From Bacillota bacterium (GTDB taxonomy: Bacteria > Bacillota > Sulfobacillia > JAJYWN01 > JAJZPE01), in the NCBI GenBank assembly GCA_021787335.1, contig JAJYMC010000033.1, forward strand, positions 111,190-175,189: 64,000 nt of DNA, given 5' to 3'. A program made the translations under genes and the position numbers. Shown here one piece after another: positions 1 through 8,013 of the stretch. Below the pieces are notes generated by a model, which saw nothing but the letters and a program-made list of their open reading frames with translations, had not been told where the DNA came from and did not search any database. How positions within the stretch are numbered: position 1 is the first letter of the stretch; every line of letters starts with the position of its first letter.

Positions 1-581
1 ACGGTGGCCCGGTGGTCGGGCGAGGCCTCGTAGGCCAGGATGACCTTGTGCTCCGCGCCGTGGTAGGCGAAGACGCGTTGGATGTCCTGCATCCGGGAGA
101 TGGCCGTCAGGTAGGCCAGGAAGATGACCAGCCTGATGGCCCCCTCGACGAGGTTCAGGAGGATGGGTTGATCGGCCAGGAACCGCTTGGTGAAGCCGAT
201 CAGGACCGTCGGCGCGACGATGAAGAGGCCGATGGCGATGGCCAGCCCGAGGAGCATGGTCAGGCTCATCTCGCCGGCCGTGACCTTTTCCCCCTCGCCC
301 TCGGCGGCCTGGTTGGTCGAGAAGACGAGGGCCTTCAGACCCAACGACACCGAGTCGTAAAGGGCCACCGCGCCGCGGATGACCGGCCAGCCCAGGAACT
401 TGTACTTGCGGGAGGGCGGGACGGCCGGGTCGACCTGGCAGATGATGGAGCCGTCGGCGCGGCGCACGGCCGTGGCCATGACCTCAGGCCCGCGCATCAT
501 GACCCCTTCGATGACCGCCTGACCGCCATAGGTGAAGTCCTTGCCGGCGGGGGCGCAAGCCTTTTCAGGTCTGTCAGCCAC
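1..581 (-). CDS. yqhQ: DUF1385 family membrane protein (YqhQ-like), 3' end outside window
   Basis: This is the N-terminal part of a DUF1385 protein; its 3' end lies beyond the window edge. Seen: the family opening FTYGGQAVIEGVMMRGPE, a hydrophobic pair of helices (about residues 100-125 and 140-165), and the family signature FAYHGAEHKVILAYE close to the cut. Two in-frame GTG starts exist at 590 and 581. I chose 581 because the ribosome site GAGAGG lies 9 bases before it but directly touches the other. It follows rpmE on the same strand, an order common in Firmicutes, where prfA/prmC often come next. The molecular function of the family is not established; it is an integral membrane protein. 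Confidence 0.88.
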   Translation of the reverse strand, partial: MADRPEKACAPAGKDFTYGGQAVIEGVMMRGPEVMATAVRRADGSIICQVDPAVPPSRKYKFLGWPVIRGAVALYDSVSLGLKALVFSTNQAAEGEGEKVTAGEMSLTMLLGLAIAIGLFIVAPTVLIGFTKRFLADQPILLNLVEGAIRLVIFLAYLTAISRMQDIQRVFAYHGAEHKVILAYEASPDHRAT

Positions 582-610
582 GTTTTTCACCCTCTCGGAG
601 AAGCAGAAAT

Positions 611-630
611 AGCAGAGCTAGGGCTCTGCT
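611..630 (-). terminator. Stem-loop after rpmE
   Basis: AGCAGAGC and GCTCTGCT form a perfect 8-bp stem with a 4-base loop, 30 bases after the rpmE stop. On the minus strand it is followed by ATTTCTGCTTCT, which is only moderately T-rich, so it may be a leaky terminator or an attenuator before the DUF1385 gene. Confidence 0.45.
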
Positions 631-659
631 ATAGGGACGCTGGAGCTGGATGTTGTGAG

Positions 660-860
660 CTACTTGAGCCCGTACTTCCTCTTGAACCGCTCGACGCGGC
701 CGGCGCTGTCGACGATGCGCTGCTGACCCGTATAGAACGGGTGGCACTTCGAGCAGATTTCAATCCGGATGTCCTTCTTGGTCGAGCCCACACTATAGGT
801 CGCGCCGCAGGCGCAGGTGACCGTGGTCAGGGCGTATTTCGGATGGATCTTGTCCTTCAC
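660..860 (-). CDS. rpmE: 50S ribosomal protein L31 (zinc-binding form)
   Basis: A 66-residue protein of normal L31 length, part of the large ribosomal subunit. The start is GTG at 860, preceded by AAGGGG at good spacing; the reading frame is open further upstream but that extension has no similarity to L31. The sequence begins VKDKIHPKY and carries the cysteines of the zinc-binding (C+) type: CAC near residue 17 and [10 protein letters not shown] near residue 36. C+ L31 is the form made under zinc sufficiency in species that also own a zinc-free copy; no such copy is in the window. A strong promoter lies at 922-950. Confidence 0.95.
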   Translation of the reverse strand: MKDKIHPKYALTTVTCACGATYSVGSTKKDIRIEICSKCHPFYTGQQRIVDSAGRVERFKRKYGLK

Positions 861-921
861 TGCAAAGCACCCCTTGGCATTTCTTCGCGCGCGCCCACGG
901 TTTCCGGACGAACGCTTTTTT

Positions 922-950
922 ATTATAGCACAACCATCAGGGGCTGGCAA
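922..950 (-). promoter_or_regulatory. Sigma-A type promoter of rpmE
   Basis: On the minus strand TTGCCA (950-945) is followed after exactly 17 bases by a perfect TATAAT (927-922), about 60 bases before the rpmE start. The spacing and hexamers fit the vegetative sigma factor consensus. Confidence 0.8.
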
Positions 951-965
951 CATAGACAGCTGCAA

Positions 966-1016
966 AACGAAGGCCGCGCAAGGCTCGCCGTCCGTCGGCC
1001 GCCGGCCACGCGCGGC
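966..1016 (-). terminator. Possible terminator after thiN
   Basis: Arms GCCGCGC (1016-1010) and GCGCGGC (979-973) pair perfectly on the minus strand around a GC-rich loop that can itself fold, followed by CTTCGTTTTGC. It lies between the thiN stop and the rpmE promoter. The long loop makes this uncertain. Confidence 0.35.
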
Positions 1017-1018
1017 GC

Positions 1019-1693
1019 CTATCTCACGGTCAGGCGCGTGAGGACGACGATGAGCCGACCGTCCGTCAGACTGACCCTGGCCGACCGTCCGCACAAAGCG
1101 TTGCTCACGCCGAGGGTCGTTCCGCGGACCAGGGTGGCGCCGAAAAGCGGGTACTTGAGGCCTTCCAGGGTCACCCCGGAGCAGGCCGCCGTGTCGGGGA
1201 AGAGGCTGACGATGTCCCCCGGCTCCCCTTCGACCGTCGCCGGGCGCTCCGGCGAGACCAGGACGGCCCGCGTGTCGCCGTCGTCGATGACGACCTCGAG
1301 CCCGCGGTCGGCGAAGCGCGGAAGGAGCGCCAGATTGGCCAGGGCATGGTCGAAGCGGCCGCCGAAGCCGCCGGTCATCAAGACCGGGCCTGCTTTAGCC
1401 TCGGCCAGGTAGTCCAAGGCCAGCTCCGAATCGGTCTTGTCCTTCTCAACGGGGTACCGCTGGACGGGACAGCCAAGCTCGATCACGCGAGCCTCGTCCT
1501 TGGGGGACAGCGAGTCGAAGTCCCCCAGGACGAGGTCCGGTACGAGACCGAGGTTCAGGGCGGCGGTGGCCCCGCCGTCGGTGCAGAGCAGGAAACGCCG
1601 CTCGCCCACGACCAGCCGGGTCACCAGGGACCCGGCGACGTTCGGCCCGCCGGCGACGACGACCGCCGGCGCGCCCGGGCTAATCCCGGGCAT
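1019..1693 (-). CDS. thiN: Thiamine pyrophosphokinase
   Basis: Transfers pyrophosphate from ATP to thiamine to make the cofactor TPP. The 224 residues match the usual length. Seen: the N-terminal catalytic segment with [25 protein letters not shown] (given here only as the known DGG...[10 protein letters not shown] pattern), the KDKTDSE acidic motif near residue 84, the [14 protein letters not shown] motif near residue 108, and a C-terminal beta-rich thiamine-binding half with GLKYPL and a final SNALC-like segment. The start ATG at 1693 overlaps the end of thiT by 14 bases, so the two are translationally coupled. Together they salvage external thiamine and convert it directly to TPP, under the TPP riboswitch upstream of thiT. 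Confidence 0.93.
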   Translation of the reverse strand: MPGISPGAPAVVVAGGPNVAGSLVTRLVVGERRFLLCTDGGATAALNLGLVPDLVLGDFDSLSPKDEARVIELGCPVQRYPVEKDKTDSELALDYLAEAKAGPVLMTGGFGGRFDHALANLALLPRFADRGLEVVIDDGDTRAVLVSPERPATVEGEPGDIVSLFPDTAACSGVTLEGLKYPLFGATLVRGTTLGVSNALCGRSARVSLTDGRLIVVLTRLTVR

Positions 1694-2216
1694 CGATCAC
1701 CGGCCGCCCGCGATTGGCCAGGGCGGCAAAGACGAAGTAGGTCAGCACCCCGCTGATGATGAGTTCCGGCCCGAGGTACGTGCCGTTGTAGATGGCCGAA
1801 TAGACCCAGACGTTCTGCCCGGCCGGGGCGCTCGAGGCGAAGAAGACGACGCCCGACAGCAGATGGCAGACGAAGCGGAGAGCGACGCCGGCGACAGCGC
1901 CCAGGGCCGGCCGCTTGCGAAAGATGGCCAGGCCGGCCAGCCCCAGGACCCCGAAAGCGAGCGGGTAGTCCAGTAGGAACTGGACCGGGTGGACGAAGTA
2001 CGGTTCAAAGGCGAAATCGATGAGCCCGTACGCGGCGCCGGTCAGCATGCCGAACCTGGGGCCGTACCGGACGGCGAGGTAGATCAGCGGCACCATGCTT
2101 CCCGCCGTCACCGCGCCCCCGGCCGGGGCCTGGTACACCTTGATCTGGTGAAGAACCACGGCCAGGGCGATCATCACCCCAGCCTCGATCCAGGCCCGCA
2201 GCGGTAGCTTTTTCAT
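1680..2216 (-). CDS. thiT: ThiT, thiamine-binding S component of an ECF transporter
   Basis: A 178-residue membrane protein with about six hydrophobic helices. It is the substrate-binding S component that works with a shared energy-coupling module (EcfA, EcfA', EcfT), none of which is in the window. Family marks seen: an early IALAVVLHQIKVYQAP segment, GAVTAGSMVPLIYLAVRYGPRFGMLTG, and the Trp/Tyr/Asn-rich WVYSAIYNGTY region of the thiamine pocket. The ribosome site AAAGGGAGG lies 8 bases before ATG. The gene directly follows a TPP riboswitch and overlaps thiN, which confirms thiamine as the substrate better than the sequence alone could. Confidence 0.93.
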   Translation of the reverse strand: MKKLPLRAWIEAGVMIALAVVLHQIKVYQAPAGGAVTAGSMVPLIYLAVRYGPRFGMLTGAAYGLIDFAFEPYFVHPVQFLLDYPLAFGVLGLAGLAIFRKRPALGAVAGVALRFVCHLLSGVVFFASSAPAGQNVWVYSAIYNGTYLGPELIISGVLTYFVFAALANRGRPVIDARD

Positions 2217-2246
2217 CTCATTATCCTCCCTTTTTCGCCCCGGAAA

Positions 2247-2279
2247 ACGAAGAGCCGCAGCCCCGATAGGTGCTGCAGC
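2247..2279 (-). terminator. Riboswitch expression-platform terminator
   Basis: Between the TPP aptamer and thiT the minus strand can fold GCTGCAGCACC-TATC-GGGGCTGCGGC (11 positions, one mismatch, one G-U) and is followed by TCTTCGTTTT. This would be the premature terminator formed when TPP is bound. Its exact partner sequence in the aptamer was not worked out. Confidence 0.55.
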
Positions 2280-2304
2280 CGCGTCGTGCTGGTCTTGGTC
2301 TTTA

Positions 2305-2396
2305 GCGGCCGCTTCCCTACGCTGGTATTATCCAGATCAGGTTCGAAGGGTTGGAGGCCAAGCCTCCTTTCAGCTCCATAGAGCACCCCTAGCGGA
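2305..2396 (-). ncRNA. TPP riboswitch (THI element)
   Basis: Read on the minus strand, the leader contains the well-known conserved parts of the TPP aptamer in order: AGGGGTGCTC, GCTGAAAGGAGG, ACCCTTCGAACCTGATCTGG, then ATAATACCAGCGTAGGGAAG. The P1 stem is formed by CCGCT at the 5' end and AGCGG at the 3' end. It sits about 90 bases before thiT, so it should reduce expression of thiT-thiN when TPP is plentiful. Confidence 0.95.
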
Positions 2397-2498
2397 TTCG
2401 GTCCGGTTCAGTTGTTGCCTTAACTCTAACACCGGCGCGGGTTTCCGTCAAGGAGCTTACGCGCCCGAGCGGGCGCCCGAGGATCGGGCGCCCCACTC

Positions 2499-3407
2499 TC
2501 AAGGAGCCAGGACCGGCAACGGGTCCATGGTCCGGGAATTGCGGCTTATCTCGAAGTGCAGGTGCGGCCCGGTCGAACGGCCGGTCGAGCCGACCTGGGC
2601 GATGACCTGACCCTGCTTGACCGTCGCGCCGCGCTTGACGAGGGTCTTCTGAGCGTGGGCGTAGAGGGTCCGGTAGCCGCTGCTGTGGCTGATGATGACC
2701 GCCAGCCCGTAGCCTGAGATCCACCCGACGCTCTGGACGACGCCGTCGGCGGCCGCGTGGATGCTGTCCCCGTATGACCCGGCGATGTCGATGCCGCTGT
2801 GCATCTCCCCGTCACGAAGGCCGTAGATCGAGGTGATGGCCCCATGCAGCGGCCAGATGAAGCGGAGACCGCTGGGCAGCGTGGTGGAGGCGGCTTTGGC
2901 CTCGGCCCCGCCGGCCGCCCCGGCCGGTACCGTCAGCACGGCCCCGACCGCCAACCGGTCGGGATTGCTGAGCCCATTGGTCTTGGCCAGTTCACCCACG
3001 GTGGTGCCGAACTGAAGGGCGATGTTCCAGAGGGTGTCACCCGCCTTGACCCGGTAGAGCCGCGGCGCGGCGGACGGGATGGCCAGGTTCTGCCCGGGGT
3101 AGATGGTGTCCCGGGTGAGGTTGTTGGCTTTCTTCATCGCGCCGACGTCGGTGTGATAGGCCAGGGCGAGGTTATAGAGGGTGTCGCCGGGCTTGACCAC
3201 GTACTTCTCGCCCGGTTGGGCGGAGGCCGGCGTGGCCGGCGTGGATTTGGCCGGTGTGGCCGTCGTGGACGCCTTGGCCGCCGCGACGGAGACCGCCGCG
3301 AGGCCGCCAGGCCCGGATGGCCAGACTCCCAGGAGACCCATGGTGACCGCCAGGACCAGCCCGGCGGCGCGCAACCCGCCCCGGCCGACGAGCGACCGGT
3401 GTAACAT
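2499..3407 (-). CDS. LysM and M23 peptidase cell-wall hydrolase
   Basis: A secreted peptidoglycan endopeptidase of about 302 residues. After a signal peptide/hydrophobic stretch (residues about 12-40) comes an Ala/Thr/Pro linker, two LysM domains (YVVKPGDTLYNLALAYH... and YRVKAGDTLWNIALQFG...), a short linker, and a C-terminal M23 (lysostaphin/NlpD-like) domain. The zinc ligands are present: HSGID and HLHFE, with the YAHAQ histidine. The start ATG at 3407 has GGTAGGTGA upstream; a TTG 36 bases earlier is open but lacks a ribosome site. It is monocistronic, between two terminator-like structures. Role: cutting peptide cross-links during growth, division or sporulation; which one cannot be told. 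Confidence 0.9.
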   Translation of the reverse strand: MLHRSLVGRGGLRAAGLVLAVTMGLLGVWPSGPGGLAAVSVAAAKASTTATPAKSTPATPASAQPGEKYVVKPGDTLYNLALAYHTDVGAMKKANNLTRDTIYPGQNLAIPSAAPRLYRVKAGDTLWNIALQFGTTVGELAKTNGLSNPDRLAVGAVLTVPAGAAGGAEAKAASTTLPSGLRFIWPLHGAITSIYGLRDGEMHSGIDIAGSYGDSIHAAADGVVQSVGWISGYGLAVIISHSSGYRTLYAHAQKTLVKRGATVKQGQVIAQVGSTGRSTGPHLHFEISRNSRTMDPLPVLAP

Positions 3408-3423
3408 GTCATCACCTACCCGT

Positions 3424-3459
3424 CGTTGGATTCCGGTTTTCAACCGTTGGATTCCGGTT
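3424..3459. repeat. Direct repeat before the LysM/M23 gene
   Basis: CGTTGGATTCCGGTT occurs twice, at 3424-3438 and 3445-3459, with a 21-base period (two helical turns). It lies directly before the hydrolase start, where a regulator could bind. No known operator was recognised. Confidence 0.6.
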
Positions 3460-3472
3460 GGTTATTCGTACC

Positions 3473-3489
3473 CCGGCGCCAGGCGCCGG
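3473..3489. repeat. Perfect interrupted palindrome
   Basis: CCGGCGCC-A-GGCGCCGG, 8-bp arms with one central base, 14 bases from the direct repeats. It may be an operator or an RNA hairpin in the leader of the LysM/M23 gene. Confidence 0.5.
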
Positions 3490-3492
3490 TCT

Positions 3493-3529
3493 TTTGAGAA
3501 CTCAAAGACGTGGCCGAAATGGCCACGTC
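3493..3529 (-). terminator. Terminator after the transaldolase gene
   Basis: GACGTGGCC (3507-3515) and GGCCACGTC (3521-3529) form a perfect 9-bp stem with a 5-base loop, about 75 bases past the transaldolase stop. On the minus strand it is followed by TTTGAGTTCTC, itself part of a TTTGAG-AA-CTCAAA palindrome. Confidence 0.6.
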
Positions 3530-3604
3530 AAGAGTATAACCTAGCTGCACGTTTTTATTCCGGCTCGGAAAGCCGCGCCAGCTGGGCCGCGGCCGAATCG
3601 ACGA

Positions 3605-4249
3605 TCACTTCCCAAGCTTCTGCCAATCGGCCAGGAAACGGTCGATGCCGATATCGGTCAATGGGTGTTTGATCATCTGCTCGAGGACCTTGAACGGGAT
3701 GGTGATGACGTCGGCGCCGGCCTTGGCCGCCTCGATGACGTGAATCGGATGCCGCACGCTGGCGGCGATGATCTGGCAGTCGATGTCGTGGAGGAAGAAG
3801 ATGTCGGCGATGTCCCGGATGACCTGCATCCCTTCATTGCCGATGTCGTCCAGCCGCCCGACGAAGGGACTGACGTAGGTGGCCCCGGCCTTGGCCGCCA
3901 TGAGCGCCTGCGGGGCCGAGAAGACCAGGGTGACGTTGGTCTTGATGCCCAGGCCGGAAAGGACCTTGACGGCCTTGAGGCCTTCCTTGCACATGGGGAC
4001 CTTGATGGCGATGTTGGGGCCCAAGGTGTTCAGGACCTTGGCCTCCTCGACCATCTTCGGCGCCTCGAGGCTGATGACCTCGGCGCTGATGGGGCCATCG
4101 ACGATGGCCGAGATCTCCTTGACGACCGTGTGGAAGTCGCGACCTTCCTTAGCCACCAGCGACGGGTTGGTGGTCACGCCGTCGACAACGCCCCAGTCGT
4201 TGGCCTCACGGATCTCGTTGATGTTGGCTGTATCGATAAAGAACTTCAT
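3605..4249 (-). CDS. tal: Transaldolase (TalC/MipB-type)
   Basis: A 214-residue class I aldolase of the short bacterial transaldolase group, interconverting sedoheptulose-7-P plus glyceraldehyde-3-P with erythrose-4-P plus fructose-6-P. Seen: [13 protein letters not shown] start, GVTTNPSL, the Schiff-base lysine in NIAIKVPM (K83), and [11 protein letters not shown]. Phe at position 129 is typical of true transaldolases, while fructose-6-phosphate aldolase has Tyr in this place; this is why I prefer transaldolase. ATG at 4249 follows AGGGGGG. It lies 17 bases after kce on the same strand and ends in a terminator, so it is the last gene of the kal-kce-tal unit; the metabolic link to the first two genes is not obvious. 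Confidence 0.93.
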   Translation of the reverse strand: MKFFIDTANINEIREANDWGVVDGVTTNPSLVAKEGRDFHTVVKEISAIVDGPISAEVISLEAPKMVEEAKVLNTLGPNIAIKVPMCKEGLKAVKVLSGLGIKTNVTLVFSAPQALMAAKAGATYVSPFVGRLDDIGNEGMQVIRDIADIFFLHDIDCQIIAASVRHPIHVIEAAKAGADVITIPFKVLEQMIKHPLTDIGIDRFLADWQKLGK

Positions 4250-4266
4250 TCCTAGCCCCCCTGGTC

Positions 4267-5100
4267 CTAGTTGTGATATGGCAGGCCGAGAAGGCGGCGC
4301 GCCTCGTCCGGCGTGGCCAACTCCCGGCCCAGTTCGGCGGCGAGGCGGGCGGCCCTGGCCACGAGTTGCGCGTTGCTCTCGGCCTTGACGCCGCGGGAAT
4401 AGTAGATGTTGTCCTCGAAGCCCACGCGGGCGTGGCCGCCGAGGATGACGGCCATGGTCGCCAGCGGGAGCTGGGCACGGGCGATGCCCGCCACACTCCA
4501 CGTGCTCCCGGCCGGCAGGCTGCCGACCAGGTGGAGCAGGTTCACCGGGGTCGCTCCGATGCCGCCTGGGACACCCATCACCAGGTCGAAGTGCAGGGGC
4601 GGCTTCAGCAGGCCCTTAGCCACCAGGCGCAGGGCGTTGTCGACAAAACCGGCGTCGAAGACCTCGATCTCGGGCTTGAGCCCGGCCTCGGCGATGCGTT
4701 TGGCGAAGGTTTCCATGACGGCCGGCGGGTTGGAGAAGACGCCATCGCCGAAATTAGTCGTACCCGCGGTCAGGGTGGCCATCTCCGGCTTGACCGGCCC
4801 GGTGAGGGTGACCGGGCCGAGTCGCTCCTCGGGGGTCATGCCCACGGAGCCGCCCGTCGAGACCTGGATGATGACGTCCGTGCGGGCCCGGACGTGCCGA
4901 ATGATTTCGGCGAAGATATCGGCCCGTTGGGTCGGCTGATTGCGCTCGTCACGGGCGTGGATGTGGACCATCGCCGCTCCCGCCCTGGCCGCCTCCTCAG
5001 CGGCCACGGCGATCTCCTCGGGCGTGCAGGGCAGCGGCGGGAAGTCCTCTTTGGCGATCTCCCCACCGTTCAGGGCGCAGGTGATGATTAGCTTCTCCAT
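4267..5100 (-). CDS. kce: 3-keto-5-aminohexanoate cleavage enzyme (BKACE family)
   Basis: A 277-residue zinc-dependent BKACE (DUF849) enzyme. Kce condenses 3-keto-5-aminohexanoate with acetyl-CoA and splits it to 3-aminobutyryl-CoA and acetoacetate in lysine fermentation. Seen: the start [14 protein letters not shown], the metal-binding [25 protein letters not shown], and the family segment [12 protein letters not shown] near residue 232. Family members accept several beta-keto acids, but the gene directly follows kal, the next enzyme of the lysine route, which supports Kce activity. The kal stop is 4 bases before this ATG. Aminomutase and dehydrogenase genes of the pathway are not in the window. 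Confidence 0.87.
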   Translation of the reverse strand: MEKLIITCALNGGEIAKEDFPPLPCTPEEIAVAAEEAARAGAAMVHIHARDERNQPTQRADIFAEIIRHVRARTDVIIQVSTGGSVGMTPEERLGPVTLTGPVKPEMATLTAGTTNFGDGVFSNPPAVMETFAKRIAEAGLKPEIEVFDAGFVDNALRLVAKGLLKPPLHFDLVMGVPGGIGATPVNLLHLVGSLPAGSTWSVAGIARAQLPLATMAVILGGHARVGFEDNIYYSRGVKAESNAQLVARAARLAAELGRELATPDEARRLLGLPYHN

Positions 5101-5104
5101 CGGT

Positions 5105-5815
5105 CTACGACTCGGGCTCCCTGGGCGGCGTGTCCGGGCCGGTCGGGGCGGCCGTCCGGCGGGCCACGGTCTTAGCAATATGCCGGCGGATGACGCCGTA
5201 CACAAAGCCGTAGTTGGCCCCGGTCATCTTGGCGATCTCAGCCATACTCTTCCCCTCGTCGAAGAGCTTACGGAAGGTTTCGCTCTTGTTGCCGTCGCGC
5301 GAGCGGCGGGCCCGCCGTCCGGGCTTGCGCCCGCGGCGGCCTCCCCTGCCTCGCCCGGGCTTGGCCGGCTGCGCCTCGGCCCCCACCGCTTTGGCCCGCG
5401 CCGCCCGCGACGGCCCGAGCCGTTGCTTGTCGGCCGGGACCACACACGTCCCCGAAGCCCTGGCGACGAGGACGGGGATGGCCAGCACCTCGGCGGCGCT
5501 GTCGCTTATGTCCGGGCGCGGGGTGATGACCTTCCAGGCCTCGAACTCCATCTTCCGAGAGGTCCGCCCTTCGCCGGTGATGTGCCCGCTGGCTTCAAGG
5601 TAGTCCCCGGCGTGAACTGGGGCCACGAACTCAACCATGTCATAGGCGACGAACAATCCCTCGTCGCCGTCCCGGCGGATGAGGAGTTCCGTCGCCACGT
5701 CCCCAAAGAGACCCATGACGAAGGCCCCCGCGACGAGCCCCCCACCGTAATGAGCATCAGCCTCGCTGACCCTCAGTCGGACCGTTGACCTTCGCGCTCT
5801 GGCCGGCAAGTGCAT
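5105..5815 (-). CDS. kal: 3-aminobutyryl-CoA ammonia-lyase (Kal) with a basic, HTH-like C-terminal extension
   Basis: Residues about 10-125 form a hotdog domain close to Kal of lysine fermenters: [71 protein letters not shown] and ASGTCVV are all there. Kal removes ammonia from 3-aminobutyryl-CoA to give crotonyl-CoA. Known Kal proteins are near 125-130 residues; this one has about 236. The extra part is a very basic linker ([18 protein letters not shown]) and then a helix-turn-helix-like piece ([21 protein letters not shown]). The extension is genuinely in frame with no stop or frameshift. It suggests nucleic-acid binding, which is inference. Start ATG 5815 (GTG 5818 also possible) has only a weak ribosome site. 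First gene of kal-kce-tal. Confidence 0.82.
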   Translation of the reverse strand: MHLPARARRSTVRLRVSEADAHYGGGLVAGAFVMGLFGDVATELLIRRDGDEGLFVAYDMVEFVAPVHAGDYLEASGHITGEGRTSRKMEFEAWKVITPRPDISDSAAEVLAIPVLVARASGTCVVPADKQRLGPSRAARAKAVGAEAQPAKPGRGRGGRRGRKPGRRARRSRDGNKSETFRKLFDEGKSMAEIAKMTGANYGFVYGVIRRHIAKTVARRTAAPTGPDTPPREPES

Positions 5816-5920
5816 CACCGCTTTCTTGGTGTTCGAAATCAGCCATCAAAGGAGGTATCTCAAAAGGGTTTCTGTTCCAAGGGGCGTTTTTCCTGCCGCG
5901 GGGCCGATGGCGAAGAACCG

Positions 5921-5965
5921 TTCGACATTGGCAGGATTTCCCACTGGGCCACCGAAAGCGGTCGA
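5921..5965 (+). promoter_or_regulatory. Spo0A-box-like TTCGACA plus GGCAGGATTTC motif
   Basis: TTCGACA (5921-5927; reverse of TGTCGAA, the Spo0A-box core) is followed by GGCAGGATTTC and, 12 bases on, CCGAAAGCGGTCGAC. It lies 60-105 bases before the plus-strand gene at 6027. The same arrangement occurs elsewhere in the window (see 13083, 38781, 60389). Confidence 0.45.
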
Positions 5966-6026
5966 CCGCCCGGGGCTGGCCCCCCGGAGCCGCGGCCACA
6001 CGGCCAAGAAAGGGAGAGGAAAGACC

Positions 6027-7931
6027 ATGAGTCAATCCCCAGTCCGATTCCCCGCGACATCGAGGTACGCCAGGCGGGCCGCCGCCGCCCTGTTGGGCCT
6101 GGCCCTGCTATCTGGGTCCAGCCGGGCCATGGCCGCCCCCGTGGCGGTCAGGACGCGGCCGCCCAGCCTGGCGGCGGCCAGAGTCAGGCCCACCTCCGGC
6201 GCGACCGGGGTCCGCCCCGACGTCCGCCTGGAGTTCGACCTCAGGCCGCAACTCAGCGGACCCGGCGGCCGGGCCATCCGGCGGCGACTGGCGACCCGTG
6301 CCTTCAGCGTCCTCATCGCCGACGAGACGGGTGCCCAGCGAGTCCTGGCCGGACGCGACCCAGCCGTCACCGTTGACGGCGCCGGGCTGGTGACCGTCCG
6401 CCCGCCCGAGCCCCTGCCCCGCTACACATGGCATGTCACGATCCTGCGGCTGCTGCCGGACGACTCCGAGGATGAGGACCAGTGGGCCGAGGTGGCCGGG
6501 AACGAAGCGGAGGAACGGCCGGGGGCGGACTCCCCCTGGCTTCTCAAGACGGTCTTTCGGACGGGATCGGACCTGCACGAACCGACCCAGGTCAGAGTCA
6601 GCCAAGCTCCCATCGAGGCGGTCGCCGGTCGTGACGTAACCTATCGACTGACCGTCCTCGACGATTACGGCCTGCCCGCCTGGGGGGCTGAGTTCTCCGC
6701 GCTGGCGGCCGAGAGCGGTACGCGGTTGCCGGGCAGCGCCGTCGTTAGGCCGGGGCCGGCGGCCCCCGGTCGGCTCGGACCCGACAAGCAAGGGCAGGTG
6801 GTCGTTCTCTGCGCCGACCCCGAGGCCGAGGCGGTACAGGCCACCGTGAAGATAAGCCACCCCAAATATGGGTTTGCGGCCGAGCGTCGCTGGGAAGTAC
6901 GTTTCCTTCCCGCCGCTCCGCGAGACCTGGTTCTGTCGGCCCCCAACCTGAAGGCAGCGGCGGGCGACCGGCTCGAGGTGCGGGGCCGGGTCGCCGATGA
7001 GTTCGGAAACGGCATCCCGGCGCAGGCGGTGTCCGTGGAGGCGTGGGGGTCGGCTTTCGGGGCCTGGCGAGCCATCGGCCGGCCCGCTCAAACCGGCGAC
7101 GACGGGCGTTTCTCCTTCAGCCTCACGTCGCCCGCGCCCCAGTATGTCCAGATACGAGCCAGCCTGGCCGCGGGTCCCGCGGCGACCCTCGGCGAGGCCC
7201 TCCGCTTCGAGCCCGGACCGGACCCGACGACGGGCCGCGGCACGGCGGAATCAACCCTCACCCGCGCACTGGCCGCTGATGTCCCCGGCGACCTTGACTT
7301 CCCCGGCCTCCCGCTGCTGGTCACGCCACCGACCGCGGTAACGGCGGCGCCCGGCGCTTTCGCCCCGGGCGCGACGGTCGTCGTCTCCTTGGTCGATAAC
7401 CTTGGGTCCTGGGACCCATGGTCGGGTCCGTTGCCGTCCACCGCGACCACCCGGGCCATCGGCCGAGGCACGGCGGCGGCCGACGGCAGCCTGGCCCTGG
7501 CCACCGAGATCACCTTCGCCCCCGGAGACCTGGTCTCGGTGGAAGTGGCGCCGGTCGTCGTCGCCCCAGACCCGCCGCCACCGCCACCACCGCCCCCGCC
7601 GTCGCCCCAACCATTGCAGGAGCTATCGGGCCGCGCCGCCAATGGACGGGCTTACGTGGCGCAAGTCCTGCCCCCGGGCTCTTACTCCGTGCGTCTGCAA
7701 GAGGACTCCCCGAGCGGCCCAGAACGCTTCGCGGTCTTCTATTACCGGCTCATTCCCCACAATGGCTGGACGGAGGGCGTGCTGATGAGTCTCCTCGAGA
7801 CCGGGCAGGTCAGTGAGGTCAACGGGTCGACCTGCGCCTTCACCCTCAACGAAACCCAAACAGTGAGCTTCATGATCGAGGCCCCGGGGCCGACCTTCAA
7901 CTATACTATCCAGATCTTCACCGCTCCGTAA
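6027..7931 (+). CDS. Secreted Ig-like domain surface protein with polyproline run
   Basis: A 634-residue exported protein of unknown specific role. The ATG at 6027 has GGGAGAGG 7 bases upstream and starts a signal peptide (about residues 12-36, ending SRAMAAP); the frame is open further upstream but without a ribosome site. It contains an N-terminal Ig-like (Big_5-like) domain with RPTSGATGVRPDVRLEFD, two further beta-rich repeats of the invasin/Big_1 type (VSQAPIEAVAGRDVTYRLTVLDDYG; KAAAGDRLEVRGRVADEFGNG), a run of nine prolines at 7566-7611, and a C-terminal beta-rich domain with YSVRLQEDSPSGPE. No SLH or LPXTG anchor is visible. It is the only plus-strand gene before 49 kb, divergent from kal. 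Confidence 0.8.
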   Translation: MSQSPVRFPATSRYARRAAAALLGLALLSGSSRAMAAPVAVRTRPPSLAAARVRPTSGATGVRPDVRLEFDLRPQLSGPGGRAIRRRLATRAFSVLIADETGAQRVLAGRDPAVTVDGAGLVTVRPPEPLPRYTWHVTILRLLPDDSEDEDQWAEVAGNEAEERPGADSPWLLKTVFRTGSDLHEPTQVRVSQAPIEAVAGRDVTYRLTVLDDYGLPAWGAEFSALAAESGTRLPGSAVVRPGPAAPGRLGPDKQGQVVVLCADPEAEAVQATVKISHPKYGFAAERRWEVRFLPAAPRDLVLSAPNLKAAAGDRLEVRGRVADEFGNGIPAQAVSVEAWGSAFGAWRAIGRPAQTGDDGRFSFSLTSPAPQYVQIRASLAAGPAATLGEALRFEPGPDPTTGRGTAESTLTRALAADVPGDLDFPGLPLLVTPPTAVTAAPGAFAPGATVVVSLVDNLGSWDPWSGPLPSTATTRAIGRGTAAADGSLALATEITFAPGDLVSVEVAPVVVAPDPPPPPPPPPPSPQPLQELSGRAANGRAYVAQVLPPGSYSVRLQEDSPSGPERFAVFYYRLIPHNGWTEGVLMSLLETGQVSEVNGSTCAFTLNETQTVSFMIEAPGPTFNYTIQIFTAP

Positions 7932-8013
7932 CCGCCTGGCGCAAGGCGTTCCCCATGACGTCCCGAAGCGAGGCGGACCGCCGGCTGGTCATCAAGGACC
8001 AAGACCCGCGCCA

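Noticed and set aside
12..1412. Long plus-strand reading frame across the DUF1385, rpmE and thiN region
   Set aside because: It is antisense to three well-supported genes, has no ribosome site and no recognisable domain; long antisense frames are expected at this GC content.
3605..4249. Fructose-6-phosphate aldolase instead of transaldolase
   Set aside because: The deciding position in the SPFVGRLDD segment is Phe, as in transaldolase, not Tyr.
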